64,000 bases of DNA from Actinacidiphila alni (GTDB lineage: Bacteria; Actinomycetota; Actinomycetes; Streptomycetales; Streptomycetaceae). Position numbers and translations under genes: made by a program. A model generated the notes under the pieces. It ran no database searches, was not told the origin of the DNA, and saw only the letters and a list, made by a program, of their open reading frames with translations. Below are positions 1 through 7,589 of the stretch, piece by piece. Location: contig NZ_FONG01000002.1 of NCBI RefSeq assembly GCF_900112845.1, forward strand, positions 372,001 to 436,000, in the 5' to 3' direction. Positions within the stretch are counted from its first letter, which is position 1; each line of letters starts with the position of its first letter.

Positions 1-228
1 CATCCAGCGCGCGGGCCGCCCGGTGACGAAGAAGACCTCGATTCCCGCGGCCTCCGCGTCGGTGAGCGCCGCGACCGTACGCGGGGACACCGTCTTGTCA
101 CCGTGCAGCAGCGTGCCGTCGAGATCGGTGGCGATCAGCCGTGGCGACGGGAGGGAGTAGGAGGCGGCTGCGGACGGCTCGTCGTCCGCGGGTCGTGGTT
201 GCCCGCTGGGCTCGGTGGCTGAGGTCAC
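1..228 (-). CDS. HAD-family (Cof-type) phosphatase, N-terminal part only
   Basis: The reading frame runs off the left edge of the window, so only the first 76 residues are visible. A short Pro/Ala-rich N-terminus leads into [18 protein letters not shown], the HAD motif I with the nucleophile and acid/base aspartates (DLDGT). It continues to FFVTGRPARWM, the motif II region (the T of VTGRP). This is the Cof/sucrose-phosphatase-like branch, usually a cytoplasmic Mg-dependent phosphatase for sugar phosphates or FMN-like substrates. The GTG start at 228 is chosen because the ATG just upstream (236) meets a stop after two codons. A full-length paralogue with the same motif lies at 17,219-18,064. 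Substrate unknown. Confidence 0.88.
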   Translation of the reverse strand, partial: MTSATEPSGQPRPADDEPSAAASYSLPSPRLIATDLDGTLLHGDKTVSPRTVAALTDAEAAGIEVFFVTGRPARWM

Positions 229-497
229 GGGGCCATCCTTGCGCATCCTTGCCCCGCCCGCACAAAAGTGCGGATACCTGCTCAGCCGAGCCTGTTCCGG
301 CCGCGATTCCGGCTTGATCCCGTCGGTGGTGGCTGCTCTGCTGCTGTGTTCTCCTGCTGCTCTTTCGTGGCCGCGCCGTCAGGCGCGGAAGTCTGTGGGT
401 GGTACGTGGCTGTGCTGGTCCTGCTGGTCGTACGGGTCCTGCTGGTTCTGCTGAAGAAACGTCATGGGTACTGCGTCGTGCGGTCGTACGGAGCTGC

Positions 498-944
498 TCA
501 GCGGACGAGTGCCGCGTTCTCGTGCGCGCGCCGGGCGTTCTCGTCGGCCGCCGTCAGGGCGTGGTCGGCCAGGGCGGTGTTCGCGGTGAACGGCGGGGTG
601 TCCGAGACGTCGAGGCCGGCGCCGATGCTGCGGGCGGAGGGGGAGGAGCCGTGCGCCTCGGCGCGGATGCGCTGCTTCATCGTCGGCGGCAGTGTCCGGC
701 CGCCGGGCCTGGGCGCGGGCAGGTACGCCGCGCATCCCGGTGTCCTGGTGGGGATCGGTTCGGCCGGCGCGGCCGTACCGGAGACCGTCCCGCGGGCCGG
801 GACGGCGGCGGGGGTGGCGGCCGGGATCTGCGCGGCGGCCCGGGCGGTGCGGGCGGGAGTGGCGAAGCCGAGCCCGGCGACGCACTTGAGGAGCACGCTG
901 ACGAAGGCGCTCCAGAAGGCGGTGACGTTCTTGATGACGTTCAT
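498..944 (-). CDS. small DUF6344-like Streptomyces protein
   Basis: The protein has 148 residues and starts at an ATG preceded by GAGAGG. The N-terminus (MNVIKNVTAFWSAFVSVLLKC, then AGLGFATPA) is a single amphipathic or hydrophobic helix. The rest is an Ala/Pro/Arg-rich, apparently disordered tail. The opening resembles a family of small Streptomyces proteins I remember as DUF6344; this comes from memory, not from a search. It lies downstream of the presenilin-like gene with a gap of about 150 bp and may be the last gene of that transcription unit. Function unknown. A longer frame starting at 1,067 is possible but has no ribosome-binding site. Confidence 0.6.
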   Translation of the reverse strand: MNVIKNVTAFWSAFVSVLLKCVAGLGFATPARTARAAAQIPAATPAAVPARGTVSGTAAPAEPIPTRTPGCAAYLPAPRPGGRTLPPTMKQRIRAEAHGSSPSARSIGAGLDVSDTPPFTANTALADHALTAADENARRAHENAALVR

Positions 945-1094
945 GACCTCTCGATTCCTCGGTGCGGAAAATCTGACTTCTCCGATCATGAGGAAGACGG
1001 CACGGATTCCCAGGAAGCGCACCTCGGATTCGCGGATATACACACAAACGCCACCTGTTCGGACCAATCAGGCCGCCCGCGCCGGCGCCCGCGA

Positions 1095-1976
1095 TCAGCC
1101 CCGCCGCACCGCGGGCCCGGACCGTACGGCGCCGGGCGCGGCCCGCCACTGCGCCGTGGTCCGCTCACCGCCGAGCCGCCGCGACCAGTACAGATGCTGC
1201 GCCACGATCAGCGGGCCGAGCGCCGTCAGCAACGGGAATCCGCTGGTCAGCGCCCCGACGGCGAAGAGCGCACTGATCGCGCCCGTCACCGCCACCCCCA
1301 CCGCGCCCGCCATCAGCGCCGCGCCCCGCCCGTACGCCTTGGCCGCGACCAGCGGGAACAGCACGAGCAGCAGTAGGTCGCCGAGGCCGACCGACACCGG
1401 GTGCTGGCCGCCCGTCAGGGCGAGCATCGGCGCGAAGGGGCGGCCCTGGACGCGGGTCGCGAACCGCAGCGTGACGTCGGTGAGCGCGGTCGCCACCAGG
1501 TCGTAGCAGGTCAGGGCGGCCGCGAGGGCGGCGACATGGGCGGCGCGCATACCGCTCTGCGTCCACAGATTGGCCACGCCGACCACCGCGACGGCGATCA
1601 GCAGATCCGTACCGACGCGTACGCCCGTCGGCCGGTCGTGCAGCAGCGCCGTCACGGCGCACCCGGCGGCGGCGAGCAGCCACGTCGTCGCCGTGGCCCA
1701 TCCCGCACCCGGCCACCGCGCGGCCACCACCGGCGCGAGCGTGAACTGCACCGCCAGGCCCAGCACCACCCCGAACACCGCGGCCACCGCCGTGCCCGGC
1801 AGCTCCAGATAGAGCAGCGGAGCCAGCACGATGCCGACGCACAGCAGCACGATGTCGGCCGGTTCGTAGACGCCGACCGGCGGCCGGGGCATCCGCACCC
1901 GGGCCAGATAGGTGCCCGCCACCGCCATCACCAGCGCGACGCAGCCGCTCAGTGCGGCGAGCGCGACCCCGCTCAT
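1095..1976 (-). CDS. nine-helix membrane protein with YD and GLGD motifs (presenilin/SPP-like aspartyl protease candidate)
   Basis: The 293-residue protein has nine clear hydrophobic helices, at about residues 2-24, 41-60, 63-87, 93-112, 122-140, 146-166, 196-216, 219-242 and 247-264. Helix 6 carries CYD (Asp159) and helix 7 carries GLGD (Asp200). Helix 9 carries a Pro-Leu-rich FPLLTALGPL segment where presenilins have PAL. Two membrane aspartates in YD...GxGD and nine helices are the hallmarks of the presenilin/signal-peptide-peptidase family, which cuts peptides inside the membrane. The 41-residue Asp-Asp spacing is close to that of SPPs. The start codon overlaps the stop of the upstream AMP-ligase by 4 bp, so the two are translationally coupled. 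Family membership is inferred from motifs only; a non-proteolytic membrane protein remains possible. Confidence 0.62.
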   Translation of the reverse strand: MSGVALAALSGCVALVMAVAGTYLARVRMPRPPVGVYEPADIVLLCVGIVLAPLLYLELPGTAVAAVFGVVLGLAVQFTLAPVVAARWPGAGWATATTWLLAAAGCAVTALLHDRPTGVRVGTDLLIAVAVVGVANLWTQSGMRAAHVAALAAALTCYDLVATALTDVTLRFATRVQGRPFAPMLALTGGQHPVSVGLGDLLLLVLFPLVAAKAYGRGAALMAGAVGVAVTGAISALFAVGALTSGFPLLTALGPLIVAQHLYWSRRLGGERTTAQWRAAPGAVRSGPAVRRG

Positions 1977-3478
1977 GCCGTCGCCGCCCTGGCGGTCTCC
2001 GCCGTTGCCGACGCTGCCGGTTGCGGCGGTTCGGGCGGTTCCGGCAGCGTCTCGAAGGTGCGCTCGCGCAGGTCGGCCCGTACGGGGGCGGCCGGCGGCA
2101 GGGCGGCCCGGTCGTCGTACAGCTTGATTCCGGCCAGCGGCAGACGCGCCGCGTCCGCCCGTTCCTCCAGCCGGGCCAGCAGCGCGCGGGCGGGCAGGGT
2201 GCGGACCAGCAGGTGCAGCAGGGCCGTGCCGTCGGGGCGTTCGGTGACGGCGTAGCGCGCGGGCAGCGGCACCTCGGGCTCCGCCTCGATCAGGTCGAGC
2301 AGCGCCCGGGTCGGCAGCGCGGCGCTCAGCGGTCCCGACCAGCGGCCGAGTACGGCGGAGGTGGCCGGCAGGTGCGCCAGCTCGCAGTCCGGCGGCGCGG
2401 CCGGTACGCGGACGAGGTCGCCGGTCGCGTACCGCAGCAGCAGGGTGCAGGTGCGGTACGGCACGTACGGCGTGTGCACGATCGTTCCGACGGCGCCGGG
2501 TGCGGTCGGTTCCCAGGTCAGCGGGTCGAGCACTTCGAGGTGGCCGAATTCGGTGGTGTGGTGGAGATGGCCCGCGGCGCAGGGCGTGCCGCCGGACGGC
2601 AGCGTCTCCGTCATCAGGTACGAGGTGGCGACCGGTGCCCCGAGCACCGCCTCGGCGCGGGCCCGCAGCGGGTCCGACAGCACCTCGCCGCCCACGCCGA
2701 CGCTCTCCAGGCCGAAGTCCGCCGGCCCGCGTCCCGTGCGCTCGGCCTCCTGCACCAGCGCCGACAGATACGAGGCGGAGGTGGTCAGATGGGTGATGCG
2801 CGGCTCCTTGCCGGGCAGCCCGAGCGGGGCGGCGAGCCGGGCCAGGACGATCGCGGGTTCAACCGTCCCGAACTGGACGAACGCCGCGCCCACCCGCGTC
2901 GCGGACTCCTCCGCGTTCAGCAGCGGCAGCGTCGCGCGCGAGCAGCCCGCGTACGCCATGGTGTGCCGCGGGCGCAGGCCCAGGCCGAGCGCGGCCGAGA
3001 TCGTACTGAGCGCGACCGTCGTCTCCAGCTCGTCCCTGGCGTACCAGACCGTGGTGGGCGTGCCGCTGGTCCCGGTGGTCAGCGCCATCAGCGCGGGGCG
3101 GGCCGCGGCGGAGACGAAGTCGGCGGGCCGGTCGCGCAGCGCCTTCTTCGCCGTCACCGGCACCCGCGACCAGCTGCCGGCGTCCAGCGTGCCGGGGTCC
3201 AGGCCGAGTTCGGCGAAGACCCGGGCGTAGTACGGGGTGTGCCGGACGGCGGCGCGCGCCGTGGCCCGCAGGCTCCGGCCGGTCATCGTGGCCCGCACCT
3301 GCGGGTCGACCTGGGCAGCCTGGCCGGGCAGCAGCGCGGAGTCCTCGCCCGGTTCGCCGAATTCGGCGAGTGTCGCCACCAGGTCGCGGGCGATGCGGTC
3401 GAGGTCGCGTGGGCGGATGCGGCGGCCCAGCAGGACGGCGGTGCTGTAGCGCAGCTGACTCAGTGCGGTGCCGAACAC
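1973..3478 (-). CDS. AMP-dependent ligase of the phenylacetate-CoA ligase (PaaK) type
   Basis: The protein has 501 residues. A helical N-terminus is followed by an adenylate-forming core: the phosphate-binding loop LTTGTSGTPTTVWY (about residues 130-143), GVGGEVLSD, then TSYLMTETLP (the usual acid-containing adenine-site loop), and LRYATGDLVRV (the conserved Tyr-x-x-Gly-Asp that binds ribose). The C-terminal lid ends in a Pro/Ala tail. Such enzymes activate a carboxylic acid as its adenylate and pass it to CoA or another acceptor. The acid cannot be named from the sequence. The GTG start follows AGGAGG by 9 nt. The gene sits between a tiny peptide gene and the coupled membrane protease candidate, which suggests a peptide or lipid modification pathway rather than catabolism. 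Confidence 0.78.
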   Translation of the reverse strand: MFGTALSQLRYSTAVLLGRRIRPRDLDRIARDLVATLAEFGEPGEDSALLPGQAAQVDPQVRATMTGRSLRATARAAVRHTPYYARVFAELGLDPGTLDAGSWSRVPVTAKKALRDRPADFVSAAARPALMALTTGTSGTPTTVWYARDELETTVALSTISAALGLGLRPRHTMAYAGCSRATLPLLNAEESATRVGAAFVQFGTVEPAIVLARLAAPLGLPGKEPRITHLTTSASYLSALVQEAERTGRGPADFGLESVGVGGEVLSDPLRARAEAVLGAPVATSYLMTETLPSGGTPCAAGHLHHTTEFGHLEVLDPLTWEPTAPGAVGTIVHTPYVPYRTCTLLLRYATGDLVRVPAAPPDCELAHLPATSAVLGRWSGPLSAALPTRALLDLIEAEPEVPLPARYAVTERPDGTALLHLLVRTLPARALLARLEERADAARLPLAGIKLYDDRAALPPAAPVRADLRERTFETLPEPPEPPQPAASATAETARAATA

Positions 3479-3613
3479 GGTGGCTTCGCCTCCTGGAGCA
3501 CATGCGCGTCGGGCGGTCGACGGCCCCGGGGCCGGAGGGCCGGGCGGCCGGACGCCCCGGCCCGGTACAGGCCGGGGCGGGCTCTGCGGTTCGGGTCAGG
3601 ACATGCGTCCAGG

Positions 3614-3682
3614 TCAGGACATGTGCACGAACATCGCGGCCGTCAGCGTGCTCAGGGCGTACTTGAGGTAGTGCTTCACCAT
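3614..3682 (-). CDS. 22-residue hydrophobic peptide heading the ligase/protease operon
   Basis: A 23-codon frame (22 residues plus TGA) begins MVKHYLKY, continues with an Ala/Leu/Thr-rich hydrophobic stretch and ends FVHMS. A very strong Shine-Dalgarno (GAGAGGGAGG, about 9 nt before the ATG) is the main reason to call it a gene. The peptide has a basic N-terminus and could form one membrane helix. It lies 135 bp upstream of the AMP-ligase on the same strand, followed by the presenilin-like protein. It could be a pheromone or RiPP-like precursor, a membrane-acting peptide, or a leader peptide. I do not recognise a family. Longer in-frame starts exist upstream (up to 3,862) but lack a comparable ribosome-binding site. 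Confidence 0.6.
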   Translation of the reverse strand: MVKHYLKYALSTLTAAMFVHMS

Positions 3683-3938
3683 GGTCGGTTTCCTCCCTCT
3701 CCAGGGAGGCGGCGGCCCGGTCGGCCGCCGCCTGTCCCTTGCCGTGCGCCCGGCGGTGGCCGGATCCGGCCTGCGGGCTGCCGTGAGTGTAGGAGCGGGG
3801 CCGTGTCGCGCTCCAGGGGCGGTACGGGCAATCTGACAGGAAGTCAGCTTTTTGGTTGACATGTACTGGCCGGGAAATTCATGCAGAGACCATCTACCTC
3901 CCGGGGTTTGAAACGGGCGGACGGTTAGGCTGGCGGGC

Positions 3939-4907
3939 GTGAGGGGTCACGAGGACGCAGCCGGGGATGTGCGCGAGGACACGGCGGGCCGGGGGGAGGC
4001 CGCGGTGGACCAGGGGGAGGCCGCGGCGGCGGAATTCGCCGAGGTCGCCGCCTTCCGGGACTCGCTCGGGCTCGACGCGCTCGTCGACGTCCACACCCAC
4101 TTCATGCCGGACCGGGTCATGGCCAAGGTCTGGGCGTACTTCGACGCGGCCGGGCCGCTCGTCGGCCGGCACTGGCCGATCGCGTACCGCGCGGAGGAGG
4201 AACGGCGGCTGGCCACCCTGCGCGGCTTCGGCGTCCGCGCCTTCACGTCCATGCTCTATCCGCACAAGCCCGGCATGGCGCGCTGGCTCAACGACTGGTC
4301 CGCCGACTTCGCCGCCCGCACCCCGGACTGCCTGCACACCGCGACCTTCTTCGCCGAGCCGTCCGCCGCCGACGACGTACGGCGCGCCCTCGGCCAGGGC
4401 ACGCGCGTCTTCAAGTGCCACCTCCAGGTCGGCGGCTACGACCCCAACGACCCGCTGCTCGACGAGGTCTGGGGCCTGCTCGCCGACGCCGGCGTTCCCG
4501 TCGTCACCCACTGCGGCTCGGGCCCGGTCCCGGGCCCCTTCACCGGGCCCGGCCCGATCACCGCCCTGCTCGCCCGGCACCCCCGGCTCCGGCTGGTCGT
4601 CGCCCACCTGGGCATGCCCGAGTACGAGGACTTCCTCGGCCTCGCCGAACGCCACGACGGTGTCCACCTCGACACGACCATGGCCTTCACCGACTTCAGC
4701 GAGTCCGCCGCGCCCTTCCCCACCCGCGCCCTCCCCCGCCTGGCCGCCCTCGGCGACCGCATCCTCCTCGGCACCGACTTCCCCAACATCCCGTACCCCT
4801 ACCCGCACGCCCTCCGCGCCCTCGAACGCACCGGCCTCGGCCCCACCTGGCTCCGCGCCGTCTGCCACGACAACGCCACCGCCCTCTTCACCCTCCCGCC
4901 GCGATGA
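3939..4907 (+). CDS. amidohydrolase family 2 (TIM-barrel metal hydrolase)
   Basis: The 322-residue protein has all the marks of a TIM-barrel amidohydrolase. These are a VDVHTHFMPD strand-1 metal motif (HxH), a Lys-containing FKCHLQVGGY strand, VTHCGSG (strand-5 His), VVAHLGMPEYEDF (strand-6 His) and LGTDFPN (strand-8 Asp). This family hydrolyses or decarboxylates small cyclic and carboxylated substrates in the cytoplasm; the substrate is not evident. The first 45 residues are Glu/Ala-rich and probably disordered, so the real start may be downstream of the GTG at 3,939. Upstream on this strand are TTGACA (3,856) and a small CTGAC/GTCAG hairpin followed by five T. Either may belong to this gene or to the divergent peptide operon. 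Confidence 0.82.
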   Translation: MRGHEDAAGDVREDTAGRGEAAVDQGEAAAAEFAEVAAFRDSLGLDALVDVHTHFMPDRVMAKVWAYFDAAGPLVGRHWPIAYRAEEERRLATLRGFGVRAFTSMLYPHKPGMARWLNDWSADFAARTPDCLHTATFFAEPSAADDVRRALGQGTRVFKCHLQVGGYDPNDPLLDEVWGLLADAGVPVVTHCGSGPVPGPFTGPGPITALLARHPRLRLVVAHLGMPEYEDFLGLAERHDGVHLDTTMAFTDFSESAAPFPTRALPRLAALGDRILLGTDFPNIPYPYPHALRALERTGLGPTWLRAVCHDNATALFTLPPR

Positions 4908-4910
4908 GGT

Positions 4911-5147
4911 TCAGCGGCCGATGAGTCCGACCTGCTGACCGCAGAGCCGCGTCATGTCGTTGATGTCGGAGGTGAGGACGGCGACCGGGGGTGGTTGGCG
5001 CAGGGCTGCTTCCGCCACGGTCGCGTTGATCGCGGCTTTGTGCCCGTGGGGACCGGCGGCCTTGAGCAGCTTTGCCGCGTCCTTGGCCGTCTGCTCGGTG
5101 GCCGCTTCGACCTTGACCCTGGACAGGGCCCACTCCAGGCGGGACAA
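4911..5147 (-). pseudogene. C-terminal remnant of a PIN-domain (VapC-like) toxin
   Basis: The translation (SRVKVEAATEQTAKDAAKLL, then GHKAAINATVAEAAL, then AVLTSDINDMTRL) matches the C-terminal half of PIN ribonucleases. The last acidic site (LTSDxxDM) and the preceding alpha-helix with the AlaAla/Asn pattern are intact. The N-terminal half with the first catalytic aspartate is absent. Upstream in frame there is only a TTG and then stop codons, so this is a truncated relic. PIN toxins normally cleave tRNA or mRNA and pair with an antitoxin; none is left here. The convergent amidohydrolase ends 3 bp away. Confidence 0.55.
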
Positions 5148-5371
5148 GCCCCAGCTTCACCGTCCGGCTCCGGGCAGTCAGATCCCGCCTAACCGCTCTG
5201 AGCAGTTTGTGCGCGCGTTATGCTCGCGGCAGCAAGGAGTTCGGGACAGCGCCTGGACCACCGCTGAAGACTTGAAGGCACGGAGCGTCGGATCACGCCC
5301 TCGCCACCGCCTTTTCCCAACGAGACCGTGACCGTCGGTGTGCCATTGGCCCGGCGGTCGAGAGGTGAGGC

Positions 5372-6364
5372 ATGACCATTTACTCTCTGCACGCGAACCG
5401 TGGGAAGTGCCAGATCCTGGCGACCTACGACAGTCCGAAAGGCGTCGCGTCATCCACGGTGACGAGCCTGAGTTCGCCTGATCTGGCAGCGCCGATCGTG
5501 GATGCGCTCAATCGGATCTCCGCTCTGGCGACGGTCCCGTTGAGCGTCTTCGACCACCGCGAGGGCAAAGTGAACCGCTATCCACGGCGGCACCTTGCTG
5601 CGCTGACCGACCGGGAGGCGCGCGCCGACCTCCTCGTTGGGGAACACAGCCTCTGGTACGAGTACGTCTGTCTGGAGCTTCACCGGGCGCTCAGTGATCT
5701 CGACGCCGCCACCGCAGCGGTGCCGCCGCCTGTGCTGACCGCGATCACCGTCGAACTGGAGACGGAGGCTCGTGAGTTGCGGAACGCGTTGGCGGAATAC
5801 TCGGAAGGTATTGCTGTCCCGGAGACGGACGAGCGGCGGGACTGGGAATTTGGTCACCCCTTCGTGGCGTACGACGGCGGGATGGAAATGCTGGGCACCG
5901 AGACGCGGGAAGAATTGGACCGGGTCGAAGACGGCATCTCGTCCGACGAGCGGGCGCGGGCCGTCGCGGACCTGCGAGTTCTCGTCACCGCCTACGCCCA
6001 GTGCTCCAGTGAACAGGCCGCACTGGACTCCCTGCCCCTCAGCATCTTCTCGGAACCGTACGACTCGGACGGCTATTACCTCTCGGTTCACATGCCGGAG
6101 CCGCAGAAACGAGAGGCCGCCACCTGGGAGATCGAGATCGGCCACTGGGAGCCCGACGACCCGGAGGACGAGGACTGCAGCAGCGCGACCGGCAGCTCGG
6201 ACGTCCGCTGCGAACTTTCTGCGCCGCCTACTGCCGACGGGCTTACCCGTCTGTTGGACGACGTGGAGAAGCAGCCGACGATTCTCACCAAGTGGGCCGG
6301 TACGGAAGTGGGTGCGATGCTCGATGGAACCGAATTCATGGTGACGCATAGCTACCACGACTGA
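5372..6364 (+). CDS. hypothetical soluble protein, accessory
   Basis: The 330-residue acidic protein begins MTIYSLHANRGKC after a good ribosome-binding site (GAGAGGTGAGGC). It is rich in Asp and Glu, with no signal peptide or membrane segment. Predicted helices run through residues 90-145 (LELHRALSDLDAATAA). A Trp-containing beta segment (ATWEIEIGHWEPDDPEDED) precedes the C-terminal part. I recognise no domain. Lower GC and less strict codon use than the neighbours, together with the adjacent PIN remnant, suggest a small accessory insertion between the amidohydrolase and the LLM oxidoreductase. Confidence 0.65.
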   Translation: MTIYSLHANRGKCQILATYDSPKGVASSTVTSLSSPDLAAPIVDALNRISALATVPLSVFDHREGKVNRYPRRHLAALTDREARADLLVGEHSLWYEYVCLELHRALSDLDAATAAVPPPVLTAITVELETEARELRNALAEYSEGIAVPETDERRDWEFGHPFVAYDGGMEMLGTETREELDRVEDGISSDERARAVADLRVLVTAYAQCSSEQAALDSLPLSIFSEPYDSDGYYLSVHMPEPQKREAATWEIEIGHWEPDDPEDEDCSSATGSSDVRCELSAPPTADGLTRLLDDVEKQPTILTKWAGTEVGAMLDGTEFMVTHSYHD

Positions 6365-6417
6365 ACCGGGTGGTGATCTGCGGCCGCTGCCAGGCCGGCT
6401 CCCGGAGTCGACCTGGC

Positions 6418-7323
6418 TCAGGAGGTGAGCTGCCGCGGGGCCTCGGTGGCGATGCGCTCGAAGGTGGCCTGGTCGTAGGCGAATTCGGGGGTGTCCGGGA
6501 TGGGCCAGTGGATGACGATCTCGGTGATGCCGGCCTCGGCGTGGCGGCCGGCGAAGTCGACGAAGGCGTCCACGGACTCGAAGGGGGCGGCGCGGTCGGG
6601 GGTGAAGCCGGTAAGGAAGACCTTGGGGACGTCGTCGGGGTCACGGGCGGCGTCGCGCAGGGAGGCTGAGATGCGTTCGACCTGGCCGCGGACTGCGTCC
6701 AGGGACTCCTGGGGCGTCCCGGCCTCGTACAAGGCGGGATCGCCGGTGGTCACCCACGCCTGGCCGTACTTCGCGGCCAGTTGCATGCCGCGCGGGCCGG
6801 TGGCGGCGATGGCGAACGGCAGGCGCGGGGTCTGTACACAGCCCGGGATGTTGCGGGCCTCGACGGCGGAGTAGAAGCGGCCGTTGAAGGTGATGTCGCC
6901 CTGGGAGAGCAGTCGGTCGAGGAGTTCCACGAAATCCGCGAAGCGGTCGGCCCGCTCCTTCGGCGTCCACGGCTGCTGGCCCAGCGTGGTGGCGTCGAAG
7001 CCGGTGCCGCCGGCCCCGACGCCCAGCGTCACCCGGCCGCCGCTGATGTCGTCAAGCGTCATCAATTCCTTGGCCAGCGGCACGGGGTGGCGGAAGTTCG
7101 GCGACGTAACGAGGGTCCCCAAACGCATACGATCCGTCACTCCGGCCGCCGCGGTGAGCGTCGGGATCGCCCCGAACCACGTGCGGTCGCGGAAGCTGCG
7201 CCACGACAGATGGTCGTAGGTGTAGGCGGCGTGGAAGCCCAAGTCCTCCGCTCCCTCCCATACCTTGCGCCCTTCGGCCCAGCGGTAGATCGGCAGGATC
7301 ACGGTGCTCAGACGCAGGCTCAT
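6418..7323 (-). CDS. LLM-class (F420- or FMN-dependent) oxidoreductase
   Basis: The protein has 302 residues. It opens with a beta-strand (MSLRLSTVILPIYRWAEG), then AYTYDHLSWRSFRDRTWFGA, the family's typical His/Trp active-site region. GVTDRMRLGTLVTSPNFRHP follows, then LDDISGGRVTLGVGAGGTGFD, the cofactor-binding loop of luciferase-like monooxygenases. LPFAIAATGPRGMQLAAKY is the second signature. In actinobacteria most such proteins use deazaflavin F420. The ATG at 7,323 is preferred over 7,365 because it starts at the first barrel strand, as in relatives. Substrate unknown. A 266-bp gap separates it from the MerR regulator. Confidence 0.85.
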   Translation of the reverse strand: MSLRLSTVILPIYRWAEGRKVWEGAEDLGFHAAYTYDHLSWRSFRDRTWFGAIPTLTAAAGVTDRMRLGTLVTSPNFRHPVPLAKELMTLDDISGGRVTLGVGAGGTGFDATTLGQQPWTPKERADRFADFVELLDRLLSQGDITFNGRFYSAVEARNIPGCVQTPRLPFAIAATGPRGMQLAAKYGQAWVTTGDPALYEAGTPQESLDAVRGQVERISASLRDAARDPDDVPKVFLTGFTPDRAAPFESVDAFVDFAGRHAEAGITEIVIHWPIPDTPEFAYDQATFERIATEAPRQLTS

Positions 7324-7589
7324 GCTCGGGAGCATACGACTGCGAGAAGCGGTGCTGTTCGCCATCGATCACGAGTCGAGAAGTGTCATGCCCAAGCGCT
7401 GATTGAGTGCCGCAGTCTCCGCCAGGATGCGCGCCGAACCCGTTGATGGGGTGATCGGTATGGCCTGCGAGGCGGCGTCGGAGCTGCCTTCCGCGTCACC
7501 CAAGTGTGCTTGAGCGGTGGCAGGTCGGGCCGGGAAGAGACCGCGGGTGCGTTCCTTGCCGTTACTGACGCGCTGACGGCCCGCCCGGA

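Noticed and set aside
379..465. Gln-rich 28-residue minus-strand peptide frame near the left edge
   Set aside because: It lacks a good ribosome-binding site and its composition matches random high-GC DNA, unlike the peptide at 3,614.
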